Assembly (NCBI GenBank): GCA_016618085.1 | Contig: JABLTG010000015.1 | Coordinates: forward strand, 124,001 to 188,000 | Direction: 5' to 3' | Origin: Neovahlkampfia damariscottae | Taxonomy: Eukaryota; Heterolobosea; Selenaionea; Neovahlkampfiida; Neovahlkampfiidae | DNA: 64,000 nucleotides | Shown here: piece after piece, positions 19,284-30,790 of the stretch | Numbering within the stretch: position 1 is the stretch's first letter | Layout of the letters: each line of letters starts with the position of its first letter | Made by a program: the position numbers and the translations under genes | Notes under the pieces: generated by a model | Told to the model about the DNA's origin: nothing | What the model saw: the letters and a program-made list of their open reading frames with translations, nothing else | Databases searched by the model: none

Positions 19284-22200
19284 ATGTCCAACGACAGTGG
19301 AGTATTCAAATTTCTTTACTTATGTTTATCTTTAGGTTTTAGTTCACATTTTAAAACTTGAAGACTTAGCTCCGAATCCTTTTGGATCTGAAACTGTAAA
19401 TCCTTCAGTTTCAATAAAATGTGGATCAACTTTAGAGAGCACAACCATCAAAAAGAAAACATTCAATCCAACATTCGGAGAAGTCTTCTTTTTTCAAGTA
19501 AAATTTCAAATTCAATTAAAAAAAAGATTACTGACACAAACACAATATTAAACCTTGAAGTAAAGGACAATCAAACAAGTTTATTTAAGAAACGTTCATT
19601 TTTTCTTGGTTCAATTGATGTTAAATTAAAAGAAGTTTATTTGAACGAAAAAATTGATTTCAAACTTCAACTGGAAAGAGTCCAAAAAGGAACCATTTTT
19701 TTGTCAATACAAAGCTTAAATTTTAATAAAACAAGACCTAAATCTGAAATAAAACCAATTTTAAAAGAAAATTCAGCAACACCGAAAAGATATCAAAGTG
19801 ATTCTTTTTTTGAAAATTTCGAAGATGAAGAAAAAAACTCAAAAGTATCAAGATATGAAATTGAGACAAAGATAGGTAAAGGTGGTATGGGTACAGTTTA
19901 CAAAGCAAGAGATATACAAAAAGATCGAGTAGTTGCTTTGAAAAAGGTGATTTGTGAAGATTCATTTTCTTTGAATCAAGCAATGAAGGAAGTCACTCCA
20001 ATGTTGAAAATATCACATGAAAACTTAGTAAAATATACAGATTTCTATTTTGATGATCAATTCTCTCTTTGTATAGTTATGGATTTTTATGAAAATGGAG
20101 ATTTAGATCAATACTTGAAAAGTAATGAAATTTCAAAAGATTCAAAAATTTCATTCATGAAACAGTTGACATATGGTGTTCATAATTTGCATAAGAATAA
20201 TTTAGTTCACAGAGATTTGAAGCAAGAGAATATATTTCTGTGTGAAAATTTCACAAAATGTAAAATAGGTGATTTTGGTCTCGTAAAAGATATTTCACAA
20301 TCAATTGCGAAAACTTTCGCTGGAACACAGGTAAATATTGATTTTATTAACTTTTATTTTCTCCAGAAATATATGGCACCGGAGTTATTTGAAGATTGCC
20401 AGAAACAAGAAATCAAATTTGGAAAAGAAGCAGATATTTGGAGTTTAGGAGTAATATTTTTCGAAATTTGCACAAAAGATTTCAAGAAACCATTATATAT
20501 TGAATGTTTTAAAAATGAAGATGAATTCAGTGCAATGGTGAAAAATGAAATTTCAAAAAATTTTTCACAAAGCATTACTGAAACTATTGTGAATATGTTA
20601 AAAAGAAATCCATCTGACAGACCGACAACAAATGATATAATCAAAGCATTAAACACTAAAGACGAAGAAAAAGTTGAAAAAATTGAAAGTGAAATGAAGG
20701 AAGAAGATTTACAAGTTGTCAATTTATCAAAATTTGAAAACTCTCCTGTAAGTCGATACGGTCATTCTATGACACTTTATTCAGATTCTATATACATGTA
20801 AGAACAATTGTTCAAAAATATTAAATGTTAATAGTTTTGGAGGTGTTTACTATGAATTGGATCAATTGATCACCAAAAATCAAATGAATTTTTTGAATGA
20901 TATATTGATTTTTAACATTTCAAAACAAAAATGGATGAATGTGAAAATTCAAGGTGAGAAACCTTCAGGAAGACATTTTCATTCTGGAATTATCTCTCAA
21001 AATAAGTTATACATATTTGGTGGTAAAGCCAATGGTTATAAAAATGATCATTATTCTTTTGATTTGAATCTTCATTGTTGGACTGAAATCAAACCGAACA
21101 AACAAGGTGATAGATATCCCGCACAACGATATGGTCATGTGGGAGTTTCTTACAAAAATTTTAACTATATTCATGGAGGCTTTGATGCTGATGCGTTTTC
21201 ATGCTCAGATTTATTTCAGTTTGATTGTGGTAAGTAAAAAATTCAAAATTTTGATAAATTTTATCAGAAACTGAAACATGGAAAGAAATTGAAACAAAAA
21301 ATCCACCAAAAGGAAGATTTCATCATAAAGCATTGATGAATGAAGGCAAAATGTTCATTGTAGGTGGTATTCAATCAGGAACTACATATTTAAATGATTG
21401 TTGGATGATTGATTTAGAAACGTTTGAATGGACTGAAATTCAATATCATTCTCCTTTCATTCCACAACCGAGATATGGAAATCAACTATTTAGTCATTTC
21501 AATAACTTATATTTATTTGGAGGTTGTAATAAAAATCATGATTTCTCAGAAATTCTTAAATTAGATTTGAAAACGTTTGAATGGACAAATGAAGAAAAAG
21601 ATTTTGATTTATTGGAAACAACAGGAACATGTTATACTGGAATAGTTTTGAACAAAAATATTGTTTATTTCTATGGTGGAAATATCAAAGAGTTTGAAAC
21701 TGAAAGAGATTTTTTGAATGAGATTACAAAATCATTGGGAAAACAAGTCCCTGAAAAGTTGAAATATTTGATTCATTTGAAGTATTCCACAATCGAAGAA
21801 AGATCAACTAGAATGTTAAAGAAAATTCCAAAACCGAAAAATGAAATCTTCATGAGGTCAAATGAATTATTGAATCAAATGCTTCCAAAGAAATTACCAA
21901 AGAAGACAATACTTAACTGTATGTGTATTGGTGATCAATCAATTGGAAAAACTTCATTTTTGTACCGTGTATTGTGTGAAGAATTTCCTTTGAATAATGT
22001 ACCTAAAACCATTGATTCATTCACGAAAAATATTATCATATTGAACAAACAATATTCATTGAATATGATGGATTTTGATTCAATTCAAACATTGAAAATA
22101 CAAGGAGATCATTTAGATATTGTTTTTCTTTGTTTTTCAGTTGATTCCATCGAAAGTTATGAAAATGTTTTCAATCAATGGAATCAAATTCTACAAAAAT

Positions 22201-22433
22201 ATGCACCAAAATGTTTGAAGATACTATGTGGATTTAAATATGATTTGAAAAGAAATGAGGAATATTTGAATGAGTTGATCATGAAAAATGAAATTTACAT
22301 CACACAAAAAGAAGCAGTAGGATTGGCCAAGTCCATTGATTGCTCAACTTATTTAGAAATATCATCTATTACTGGGGAAGGAATTGAAAATGCTTTGAAA
22401 TGTTCAATATTCTCCTTTATCCTCAAGAAATAG
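19284..22433 (+). CDS. C2, protein kinase, kelch and Ras-like GTPase fusion
   Basis: Exons 19284-19301, 19336-19497, 19527-20330, 20367-20797, 20835-21229 and 21268-22433 give exactly 992 codons (991 residues). Residues about 5-125 form a C2 domain ('VLVHILKLEDLAPNP', 'IKKKTFNPTFGE'). Residues about 169-425 form a complete Ser/Thr kinase: GKGGMG, 'VVALKK', HRDLKQEN, DFG and 'MAPE'. Residues about 455-750 are kelch repeats with paired GG ('YIFGG', 'FIVGG', 'YLFGG'). The last 170 residues form a Ras-superfamily GTPase with P-loop GDQSIGKTS. Its switch II motif reads DFDSIQ instead of DTAGQ, the G4 box reads 'FKYD' and no lipidation Cys is present, so it may bind but not hydrolyse GTP. A signalling scaffold-kinase is inferred. 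Confidence 0.88.
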
Positions 22434-22519
22434 GAACTTCACAACTTATGAACATTTATTCACTGAAAATTGTATTTTTTGACAAAATTGAAGTATATTG
22501 CACTGAGAAGTGAAAATCT

Positions 22520-24832
22520 TTATTCTTGCTTTTCTTTTTCCAAAATTTGATTCAATAAATTTTGTAAATCAGAAGAAGCATCTGATATTTCATCCATTTG
22601 TTCTTCATCTTCTCCAATATTTATTTGATTTGAAGTATTTTCAGAAGTTATTGATTGAGAAATAATTTCATCTTTTTCAGTGATAGGATATTCTTTTTTC
22701 TTAATTTTATAATCTTCAATCACTAACTTCTTCACAGGTTCTTCTGGCAATAATTTTTCAGGAATGATTGTTTTTGGAATGGCAATCGGAACCTCTTCTT
22801 TGATTGGTTTATTTTGTTCAATTTCTACGTCACTCGAAAAATCAATGACCATACTTCTTGGTGAATTACTTCCTTCTTCTTTTTTTTTCTTTTTGTATGA
22901 ATCTTGTGGTCTTAATTTTACATTTCCAATTGGAAATGGATCTGATTCAACAAAAACATCATTTTCAAAACCTTCTTGATTTTGATAAAATCTGACAACA
23001 TATCTTCCTTTGGAAACTGCTTTAAAAACGACAACTTTATCTTTTTCTGTCACTGAAATAAACTGATCAAAATCATATGATTCTGAACCTATTTTGTATA
23101 ATGCAACCCATGCTGCACTCCAATCTGGATATATATTTTCAATATAAAGTCCAACTATGACTTTTGAACCTTTGATTACAATATCCAATCTATCTTTTCT
23201 AATGAGTAAAACTCTTTGTTGGTAAACAAATTTTGAATCCAATGATTCATCTAAAAACAATCTGACATCATATTTTCCATCTTTTTTCATTCTAAATTCT
23301 AAATTATCATCATCATCAACATTTGCAATGTAAAGATAATTGTAAGGGCGTGTTTCACCAGCATTGTAAATTCCAATCACCGGTTTGGTATTTCTTGTGA
23401 CAATGAGGGGTTTAATAGTGATTCCTAATGATTTTACTGATACTTTGAATTTATCTTCAAGTATCAAATTGGAGCTTTCTGATATACAGAAATTGGAAAT
23501 GAAAAATTTAGCAACATAACTTCCAACTTGTTTTGGTTTTGCAAAAGTAACTCTGCCGATCGGTTTCAATCCAAAATTCTTCATCCAAACAGGATTTTCT
23601 GCTTTTTCAGTTTCAATCACTTTGTTGGTGTCTTTAAGGACCAATGATATTGATGCATCTTTGATGTCCCTTCCAAAGACTTTTTCCCATTCAACTTCAA
23701 TTTTTGTCTTATTTTCAAGTGGATCCATGTCAGTTCTGATAGATAACTTGACAATCGGACCAACATGAAAATCATGTGATATTGCGATTTGATTGTATCG
23801 ATAATCAAATAATCTGAAATTATAAACTCCTATGATGATTGGTAATTGAAATTCAATTGACAATTCTCTTCCATTTCTTTGTTGTTTAGGATATGAATTA
23901 ATATAGAAATATTTCATATATTGACGATCTGGTTGATCTCTCAAATAAAAACCAATCCAATGCCAATCAGATATTTCTGTTTCCTTTTTTGGTAAAATAA
24001 TGGTCAAAGTCATTGGAGTTCCTTCAATATACTTTGATTCTTGAACGAACAATTCATAAGGTGGTAACATTTCTTCCCATGTAGATATTCTTTTTGAGAT
24101 ATCTTCTGTTTTCTTTTCTTCAATTTTTTCTTCTTTCTTTAGAACTTTGTAGATTAAAGATTTTTCAAAATATTCCTCTTTAACAGATTTAATTTATCAT
24201 TATTTTACTGATTTTAAATATAAACTCTTCTTTTAATAATAACTCTTCGATGATGTCGAACACAAAATTATTTGAATTTCCTTGGTTGATTGTTTTAAAT
24301 TCTTTTTTTATTTTTTTTTCATTAGAGTACATAACATTCAAATTCCAATGTACAATAATTTCCACCATGATTTCTAAAATATCTTCTGATGAAATTGGAT
24401 CCATCTGTATAACTTTTGTTTCTGGTGTTATATCTTGTTCTTCATTCAGCAAACGAGGAAAACAAATGGAATTCTCGTTGTAATTCAATATCCTAAATGT
24501 AAAAATAAAAAAACAAAAAAACAAACCATGAATCAAACTAAGTTCAATGATTAATTTGAAAAAATTCTTACAACGATAGATGGAACAAATTGTGTGTCGT
24601 CCAGAAATTCATTTTGTTTTATTAAATATGGTGATATGAAATCTTTGAATTGTACAGTTTCTTCTTGTGATTTTGCGTTGAAAATAATTAAGAGTGAAAT
24701 TTTATCTTCTCCTGTGGAAAGAAAATGTTTTTTGAAAATTTTTTCATCTCCTAATGCCAAGGACATTTGTTCAAGTTGATCCACAGTCAAATATTTTTGA
24801 AAACTGGAAATTTTTTTCTTCAAGTTGTTCAT
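22520..24832 (-). CDS. SKICH/Ig-like repeat protein with unrecognised N-terminal domain
   Basis: Exons 24572-24832, 24527-24537 (11 nt), 24209-24492 and 22520-24177 give 737 residues; introns are 34, 34 and 31 nt. Residues 1-220 form an unrecognised domain rich in hydrophobic strands and helices. From about residue 225 come several Ig-like modules of the SKICH type: 'DWHWIGFYLRD...MKYFYINS', an 'IEFQLP' strand, 'GVYNFRLFDY', then a 'HDFHVGP' strand, repeated in weaker form. SKICH domains occur in CALCOCO and inositol phosphatase proteins and mediate membrane or protein contacts. The C-terminal 130 residues are acidic and disordered. CCAATCA (minus strand) sits 14 nt before the ATG at 24832. 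Confidence 0.72.
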
Positions 24833-24846
24833 GATGGTGTGGAACC

Positions 24847-24853
24847 TGATTGG
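24847..24853 (-). promoter_or_regulatory. CCAATCA promoter element of the SKICH-like gene
   Basis: Minus-strand CCAATCA, 14 nt before the ATG; a second CCAATCA in the opposite orientation follows at 24868-24874. Confidence 0.45.
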
Positions 24854-24897
24854 TGGAAAATTATAATCCAATCATATATCCAAGGAGAAAACAGATT

Positions 24898-26700
24898 TTA
24901 TTCAAATTTTTTTCTTTTGAACTTTATTTCTTCTTTATTTCTTCTCAATTTTGTCACAATTTTCATAACATCTTTGATTGTGTAAAACTGTTTGATAAAT
25001 TTCAAAGCGACTTTTTTCATTTTTTTGGATTCATCTGTTTTAAAATCTGATATGAATTCATATATACTGAAGCAATTCGTTTTATCAATAACACAATGCA
25101 TACAACTCCATAATTTATTTTCAAATCCTTCAGACAAGAAGAACTGTGAAAGATCAATAAAATGAACAATCTCTTTAAAATCTTTTGGTATGACTTCTTC
25201 AAGATAAAAATATTTCATCAACGTACCAATGTCATGTTTCGAAAAATCATTCAAATTCACAGATGTACTTTTTGAATCTTGAAATTCACCATCAAATAAT
25301 AACTTGAAATAATCTGATTTGAAATATAATATTGCCTTATGAACATAAAATTTAAATTTTCCTCCTTCACAAATGATTTCAAAATCATGGAAGGATTTTG
25401 AATATTCAATAAGATTGAAAAGAGAGATGTGATTGTTTTCCTTGATTTCATTAATTGTAATACCGAAATTTCTTTTGATTCTGTCATTATTTAATACATC
25501 TGGATCCATTTTTGTGCTTCCTTTATACATCCATTCAATAATGAATTTCATTTCATATGTACTTATGTCAAGTTCAATGAAATCTTTGTTCAAGTCCAAT
25601 AGTGTAAATTCGTGTAGTATGAACTTATGAAGCTTGTAATTCTTCTTTTCAACCTGAATGATGATGTCAGAGTATTTTTTAGATGCTAATAATGGTTCAA
25701 ATTTACTTGGAGTTTTTGGGGAGAAAGTGATCCTAAAGTGTGAAATATTATTGTACTCATTGGAAGAATTGATCATGTACATATTTTCACCATCAAAATA
25801 AACAAAATCTGGATGGATTCTAATTGGTAAATAATGTACTTCATGTTTTTCATCTTTAAAATCAAATACATGAACTTCATTTGATTTCAATCCGAGATAA
25901 TGATTTAAAAAACCACCACCAACATAAAGTACATCATTTTCCAGATAATATGCTCCAAATATGATTTTCTCAAGTATGAAAAGCATTGAATTAAAGTAAC
26001 TTTCTGAGTTGTTCACTTGCATCATGTGGAATCTTGTAAATGTTTTCAAGTTTATAATATCAGGTAAGATCAGATTATCCACCATAGAAATGATATTTTG
26101 AACATCATACTTCACATTATGATCAAATTGAATTGCAATTTCCAATTTTTTTGTTTTAAGATGGTAAACCAAAACTGAATTCAAATCGGAAGCTAATATC
26201 CATATTTTATCATTTTGACATGTTAAAAACTCTCCACCAGGTGGTAAAATTCCTGAATTTTCTTTGATTTCTATTTCAACTTCTCCTGTTTGAATATCAA
26301 TTGAAAAGAGGGAAGAATCAAACATGTAATATAAAGTTTCTTTGTAAAAGAATAAACCTTTCTTTTCAAAATTTATGTTGAAATTTGATGTTAATTCTAC
26401 TGTTTGAGCAATAAAAAAACCAGCAAGATGAAGAATTGTCAAAGTTGATATCTTGTCTCTATTTGTGGTTATAGTGTACAAGAAACCGTTCATGAACATC
26501 GTACATGTTTTTGATATTTGTAAATAATCTATGTGCAGCTCTTCTAAGGATAAATTTTGCTTTTGTTCAATAAATTGTTTGTCGTTCACTTGGTTGAGAA
26601 GTTGAATGAGCTCTGATTCAGTCTTTTCTTCAGTTGGAATCCCGTAATAGTTACAATACTTTTTGATGTGCAAAATTCCCAACAATTCCCAGTTTACCAT
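24898..26700 (-). CDS. Double-BTB protein with propeller-like N-terminal half
   Basis: A 600-residue intronless protein from ATG 26700. The N-terminal half has repeating beta-strand blocks ('LFSIDIQTGEVEI', 'KIWILASDLNSVLVYHL', 'EVHVFDFKDE') suggestive of a degenerate beta-propeller. A first, weak BTB begins near 'YSDIIIQVEKKNYKLHKFIL'. A clear BTB follows at 'FHDFEIICEGGKFKFYVHKA', with a BACK-like helical tail. BTB proteins often serve as Cul3 adaptors or oligomerisation modules. The substrate is unknown. ATTGG (26741-26745) lies 40 nt upstream. Confidence 0.75.
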   Translation of the reverse strand: MVNWELLGILHIKKYCNYYGIPTEEKTESELIQLLNQVNDKQFIEQKQNLSLEELHIDYLQISKTCTMFMNGFLYTITTNRDKISTLTILHLAGFFIAQTVELTSNFNINFEKKGLFFYKETLYYMFDSSLFSIDIQTGEVEIEIKENSGILPPGGEFLTCQNDKIWILASDLNSVLVYHLKTKKLEIAIQFDHNVKYDVQNIISMVDNLILPDIINLKTFTRFHMMQVNNSESYFNSMLFILEKIIFGAYYLENDVLYVGGGFLNHYLGLKSNEVHVFDFKDEKHEVHYLPIRIHPDFVYFDGENMYMINSSNEYNNISHFRITFSPKTPSKFEPLLASKKYSDIIIQVEKKNYKLHKFILHEFTLLDLNKDFIELDISTYEMKFIIEWMYKGSTKMDPDVLNNDRIKRNFGITINEIKENNHISLFNLIEYSKSFHDFEIICEGGKFKFYVHKAILYFKSDYFKLLFDGEFQDSKSTSVNLNDFSKHDIGTLMKYFYLEEVIPKDFKEIVHFIDLSQFFLSEGFENKLWSCMHCVIDKTNCFSIYEFISDFKTDESKKMKKVALKFIKQFYTIKDVMKIVTKLRRNKEEIKFKRKKFE

Positions 26701-26932
26701 GATTTGGATTGATGCAAATTTTTTTGAATCTTGCAATATTATTGGTTCGTTTTTCCTGTGGTTGAAGGAAAGAATTTTGACAATTAATTTATTGTTCCTG
26801 TAATAAACATTTGAAATTTGTCTCCAAGATTTTTAATCAGCTGAATAATCAAGAAAAAGAGTGATGAATTTCAACTTCTGAATTGTGCAATATTTTCACC
26901 AAAAAAAGTGATTTTTTTTTGGATCAAACCTC

Positions 26933-26940
26933 TATAAAAG
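26933..26940 (+). promoter_or_regulatory. TATA box of the Kazal inhibitor gene
   Basis: TATAAAAG, 37 nt before the ATG at 26978. This gene has no CCAATC nearby, unlike most genes here, so it may use a TATA-driven, more strongly regulated promoter. Confidence 0.55.
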
Positions 26941-26977
26941 GATTTGTTTTCTTCAAACAATTCGAAACTTCGACAAC

Positions 26978-27865
26978 ATGAAGCACACAACAATTTCAAT
27001 TGTATTTTTTTGTTTCTTTTTATCAACAATACTTGCCAGAAGAGCACAACCTAAAGACTACTGTATGTGTCCAAAGGTATATTCACCAGTTTGTGGGGTT
27101 GATGGCGTGACTTATGGCAACACTTGCGAAGCAAAATGTACCAATGCTGAACTCGACTACAAAGGAGCTTGTAAAGAAGTAAAACCATGTGTATGTCCAA
27201 AAAATTACGATCCTGTTTGTGGAGTTGATGGAAAAACTTATGGAAATTCTTGTGAAGCAAAATGTGCAGATGTTCAAGTAGATGGAGCTGGACCATGCCC
27301 AGAAATAAAACCAAAACCAAAAATATGTGCATGCCCTAGAAGTTGGATACCTGTTTGTGGCAGTGATGGAAAAACCTATGGAAATTCAAAATGTGCTGCT
27401 TGTGCAAATGCTAAAGTAGTTCATGAAGGAAAATGTACAGAAAAAAAAGGTTGCCTTTGTCCTTTATTATACGCTCCTGTATGTGGAAAAGATGGAAAAA
27501 CATATTCAAATGAATGCATGGCTTCTTGTGAAAAAATTGAAATCGCCTTTGATGGAGATTGTGAACAAGCAAAAAAACCAAAAAAACTCTCAAGAATTGA
27601 AAGAATATTCAAAATGGTTGACGCGAATAATGATGGAGCAATTGTCATGAAAGAGTTAAAAGATTATCTCAAAATGAACAAAATGAATAGAATTCCAAAA
27701 TTTGGTAGAAAATCAATTCCAGAACCAATCAAAAAAAGTTGTGTTTGTAATGAAATTTATTCACCAGTTTGCGGTGAAAATTTAAAGACTTATTCCAATG
27801 AATGTGAACTTGAATGTGATGATGTTGGAATTCTCCACAGAGGTCAATGCCAACAAATTGAATAA
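26978..27865 (+). CDS. Secreted five-Kazal protease inhibitor with an EF-hand
   Basis: A 295-residue intronless protein. Signal peptide residues 1-20 ('FFCFFLSTILA'). Five Kazal domains lie at about 29-65, 71-107, 117-153, 159-195 and 255-291, each with 'CxCP...PVCG.DG.TY.N.C...C'. Kazal domains block serine proteases (subtilisin or trypsin type) with a reactive loop. Between domains four and five sits a canonical EF-hand calcium loop, D215-A-N-N-D-G-A-I-V-M-K-E226. Domain three has an extra spacing (SKCAAC). The protein may defend against bacterial or prey proteases, with calcium sensing by the EF-hand (inference). Confidence 0.92.
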   Translation: MKHTTISIVFFCFFLSTILARRAQPKDYCMCPKVYSPVCGVDGVTYGNTCEAKCTNAELDYKGACKEVKPCVCPKNYDPVCGVDGKTYGNSCEAKCADVQVDGAGPCPEIKPKPKICACPRSWIPVCGSDGKTYGNSKCAACANAKVVHEGKCTEKKGCLCPLLYAPVCGKDGKTYSNECMASCEKIEIAFDGDCEQAKKPKKLSRIERIFKMVDANNDGAIVMKELKDYLKMNKMNRIPKFGRKSIPEPIKKSCVCNEIYSPVCGENLKTYSNECELECDDVGILHRGQCQQIE

Positions 27866-27924
27866 ATCTTCCTAATTTGGAGTTTTTTTTTTAACCAACC
27901 AAAATATTTTGAATTCAAACAAAA

Positions 27925-29134
27925 ATGGACAAAGAAAAAATTGTTAAATACGCAGTTGTAGGTTTAGGAGCTCTTGTAGGGATCGGATTTCTCTATAAAT
28001 ATTTCAGTACACCAAAAAAAACAGAAGAAAAAAAAGAAGAAAAAAAAGAAGAAAAAAAAGAAGAAAATGTGGAAAGAAAACAAGAAGAAAAGTTTGTTCC
28101 AGCACCTCAAGCATATGAAAAGAAAGAACTTCCTTCAAACCAAGTTGAAAACAAAATTTTTTTCAAAAGTTTTTCGGTGTCAATCAACCCGTTAACATCT
28201 ATTTTTGAAAATTTAAAAATTGATGATTTAACACAAGAAATAAGTCCAAGAGTAGCTCTTTATGTAAAGGCAGACCAAAATATTGAAGAATGTATCAATG
28301 TAAGAGTTATTTTATTTTCATTATTGTTTCAACACTTAGTACCTCGCAGAACATAAAATTCTTTCAGCAGCTGTAGTTGATGGTAAAACAGTCGTCGGAA
28401 TTATTGATGTTTTTGATATCATTTCACACCTTATTTCAGTAATGCCTGAAAAAAAGGATTTAAATGATACAGACGAATTAGAAAGAAGTTTTCGTGCAGT
28501 CAACTTGAAAAAAATCACAGAAATAATGAATAAATCAGGAAGAAACCCATATGAACCTATGTATCAATATTCACCTGCTCTTCAACTTGTTGGAATGTTT
28601 TCAGATGGATTACATCGTGTTCCTGTTTTAGATGACAAAGATAACTTGATAGTCACCATTTCACAAAGTACTTTCATAAAATACTTATCTGATCAAATGA
28701 AATCCAAAAGTTTTGTCAAAGAATTCGGAAAGAAAACAATCAAAGAACTTTATTTAGGACAAGTTGAAGTGAAATCATTAAGATCATCAGAATCAGTAAT
28801 CAAAGCATTTAAAATCATGAACAAATATGGGTATTCTGCTATTCCAATTGTTGGAAATGATGATCAAATTATTGGTAATTTCAGCAATTCAGATGTGAAA
28901 GGATTTTGTCAAGAAACAATTCCTTCATTCAATCAACAAATCCAATACTATTTGGAAAAACAAGCAACCAATGCACTAAATCCAATTACTTGTAAACTTG
29001 ATGATTCATTAGAATCAGTGATCGAAAAAATGGCTGCTGGTCCTCATAGAATTTGGATCACTGATGATAAAAACCGTCCTCATAGTGTTGTTTCAATGAC
29101 TGATATTTTTAAACTCATGAGAGATTATCAATAA
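27925..29134 (+). CDS. Membrane-anchored four-CBS protein (AMPK-gamma/Sds23-like)
   Basis: Exons 27925-28299 and 28340-29134 (40-nt intron) give 389 residues. One TM helix (about residues 7-27) at the N-terminus is followed by a low-complexity EEKK linker. Four CBS motifs follow, seen as 'AAVVDGKTVVGIIDVFDI', 'HRVPVLDDKDNLIVTISQ', 'SAIPIVGNDDQIIGNFS' and 'RIWITDDKNRPHSVVSMTDI'. CBS pairs form Bateman modules that bind AMP, ATP or related ligands. The nearest types are the AMPK gamma subunit and Sds23. The TM anchor is unusual for both and would place the nucleotide sensor on a membrane. Confidence 0.82.
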
Positions 29135-29179
29135 AAAAGTTAGTTCAAAAAAGTTTATTCTTCAAATTTCAAATGAAAA

Positions 29180-30644
29180 TCAAAAAATTTCACTTCTGTT
29201 AAAAGACCAAAATGTTCCTTCAACAATCTCTTTTTGAATATTTTGATTCAACAAACAACTTAATTTATTTTTGTCAGGATTGTTCATGTTCTCTTTTGAA
29301 AATTGAAGAATTTCCAAGTTTGATTCTTCAATAACTTTCAACAGACAAAGAAAATCTTTTTCTGTGCAAAATTCTTGATATTCGTTAAAATCTAATTTTA
29401 ATTTTATGATGGTCTTATTTGATTGAATCATTCGAAAACAATGTAAATGATGATGACGTTCCAAACCAATGAGAGTAATTTCCTCCAATGATTCATTCTT
29501 TCCCAAACTATCAATATTTGAAAGTCTCCAATGTGATAAAAAAGGCATACTGACTTCAATTATTTTCAATTTAGTTGATTTCTTCAAAAAATCTGAAAAA
29601 ACAACAAAATTGAAATTTGAATTTGTCAATGATAAATGTTCAATTAATGGATGAGAATTGATAGAATTGAGAAAATATTTAAATATTTTATCATCTTTAC
29701 ATACTGATCGATTAAATCCAATGTGTTTAAGTGATTGATTTTTTATTAACCCTTTCGCAATAGCTTCAAAAATCTCGCTGTCACAATCATTTGGAAGAAT
29801 CAATGATTCTAATTTTCTTGTAGTTTCTAACAGCAATTCAATAGAAATAGAATAGAAATATACTTCTTCTCCTCCTATATTTGAATTTTCAAAAGATAGT
29901 TTTTTGATTGATTCATTTTTCACACAATCTCGAAATATAGTTTTGAAATTCAAATATGAAAGCTCTATATTTTGAATACTAATGGATTCAATATGATGTT
30001 TATGTTCCATGAAATATAATAACCCTTTGGTACAATTTTCTGGTGCAAAATTAATCTCTTTGAGATTGATGAGTTTTGAGGTGTATTTTTTGAACATATC
30101 CAAATCATCTAAAAATAAATCAAAGTTTACATTCAATATTTCAACTTTTGACATATCTTTATACTCTATTGATTTTTTCAAAAAATTTCCAGGGTACATC
30201 CCATTGATGGTAACAGTTTTCAATTTTTTGTTGTTGTGAATACAATCAAGCCAATATGAATCTGTATCATCACACACTAAAAATAAACAAAAAAAAATAT
30301 TATAATTACAAAAAAACTCGATATCTTCATAAAAGCTGTATTTAGTCAACTCTTTCACAAATTTTTTCAAACATGAATATTCTTGAAAATTTGAGGCTAT
30401 GATACGATTCACTTTATAATTTAGATTGTCAAAATCAATTTTCACTTCATGAGAATTGTCTAAAATAAGTTCAGTTTTGATTTTTTTTTGCCTTTGTCTG
30501 GTTCAGCTATTTTTGTTTGTAAGCCTTCAAAAATAGTATTGAAATTTTGTTCTTTTAGTTCTGGTGAGACTTGAGTCAGAGTTAATAATTTTTTTTACTT
30601 CACTTTTAAGAGTTGGTCACACCAAGTTGTGCTGAAAATTCCAT
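29180..30644 (-). CDS. Leucine-rich repeat protein
   Basis: Proposed exons 30623-30644, 30492-30569, 30310-30459 and 29180-30276 give 448 residues. The C-terminal exon is certain and has LRRs of the ribonuclease-inhibitor type ('LESLILPNDCDSEIFEAIAKGL', 'IKKLSFENSNIG', 'LKHIGF'). The 33-nt segment 30277-30309 lacks stops but has GT..AG ends and a sequence out of character, so I treat it as an intron. The next intron (30460-30491) has GC-AG ends. The first exon is inferred from a CCAATCA 6 nt upstream and frame continuity; its 53-nt intron has two possible acceptors 9 nt apart. LRRs of this kind bind proteins; the partner is unknown. Confidence 0.65.
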
Positions 30645-30650
30645 TCTATT

Positions 30651-30657
30651 TGATTGG
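30651..30657 (-). promoter_or_regulatory. CCAATCA promoter element of the LRR gene
   Basis: Minus-strand CCAATCA, 6 nt before the proposed ATG at 30644. Confidence 0.4.
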
Positions 30658-30790
30658 TATTTTTTTTGGTTGTGGCACTATATATACAGACAACCATATC
30701 ATTCAACAAATAACTGAATTCCTCTGAGAACATGATTTTGGAAATAGTTTAATAATTTCATTCAAATTCGGTTATCAATTTGATTGGTTA

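Noticed and set aside
28018-28085. EEKK-coding run as a tandem repeat element
   Set aside because: Low-complexity linker inside a CBS protein; ordinary in AT-rich genomes.
30445-30445. GTG start for the LRR gene
   Set aside because: An upstream ATG with CCAATCA and two plausible introns explains the 5' end better.
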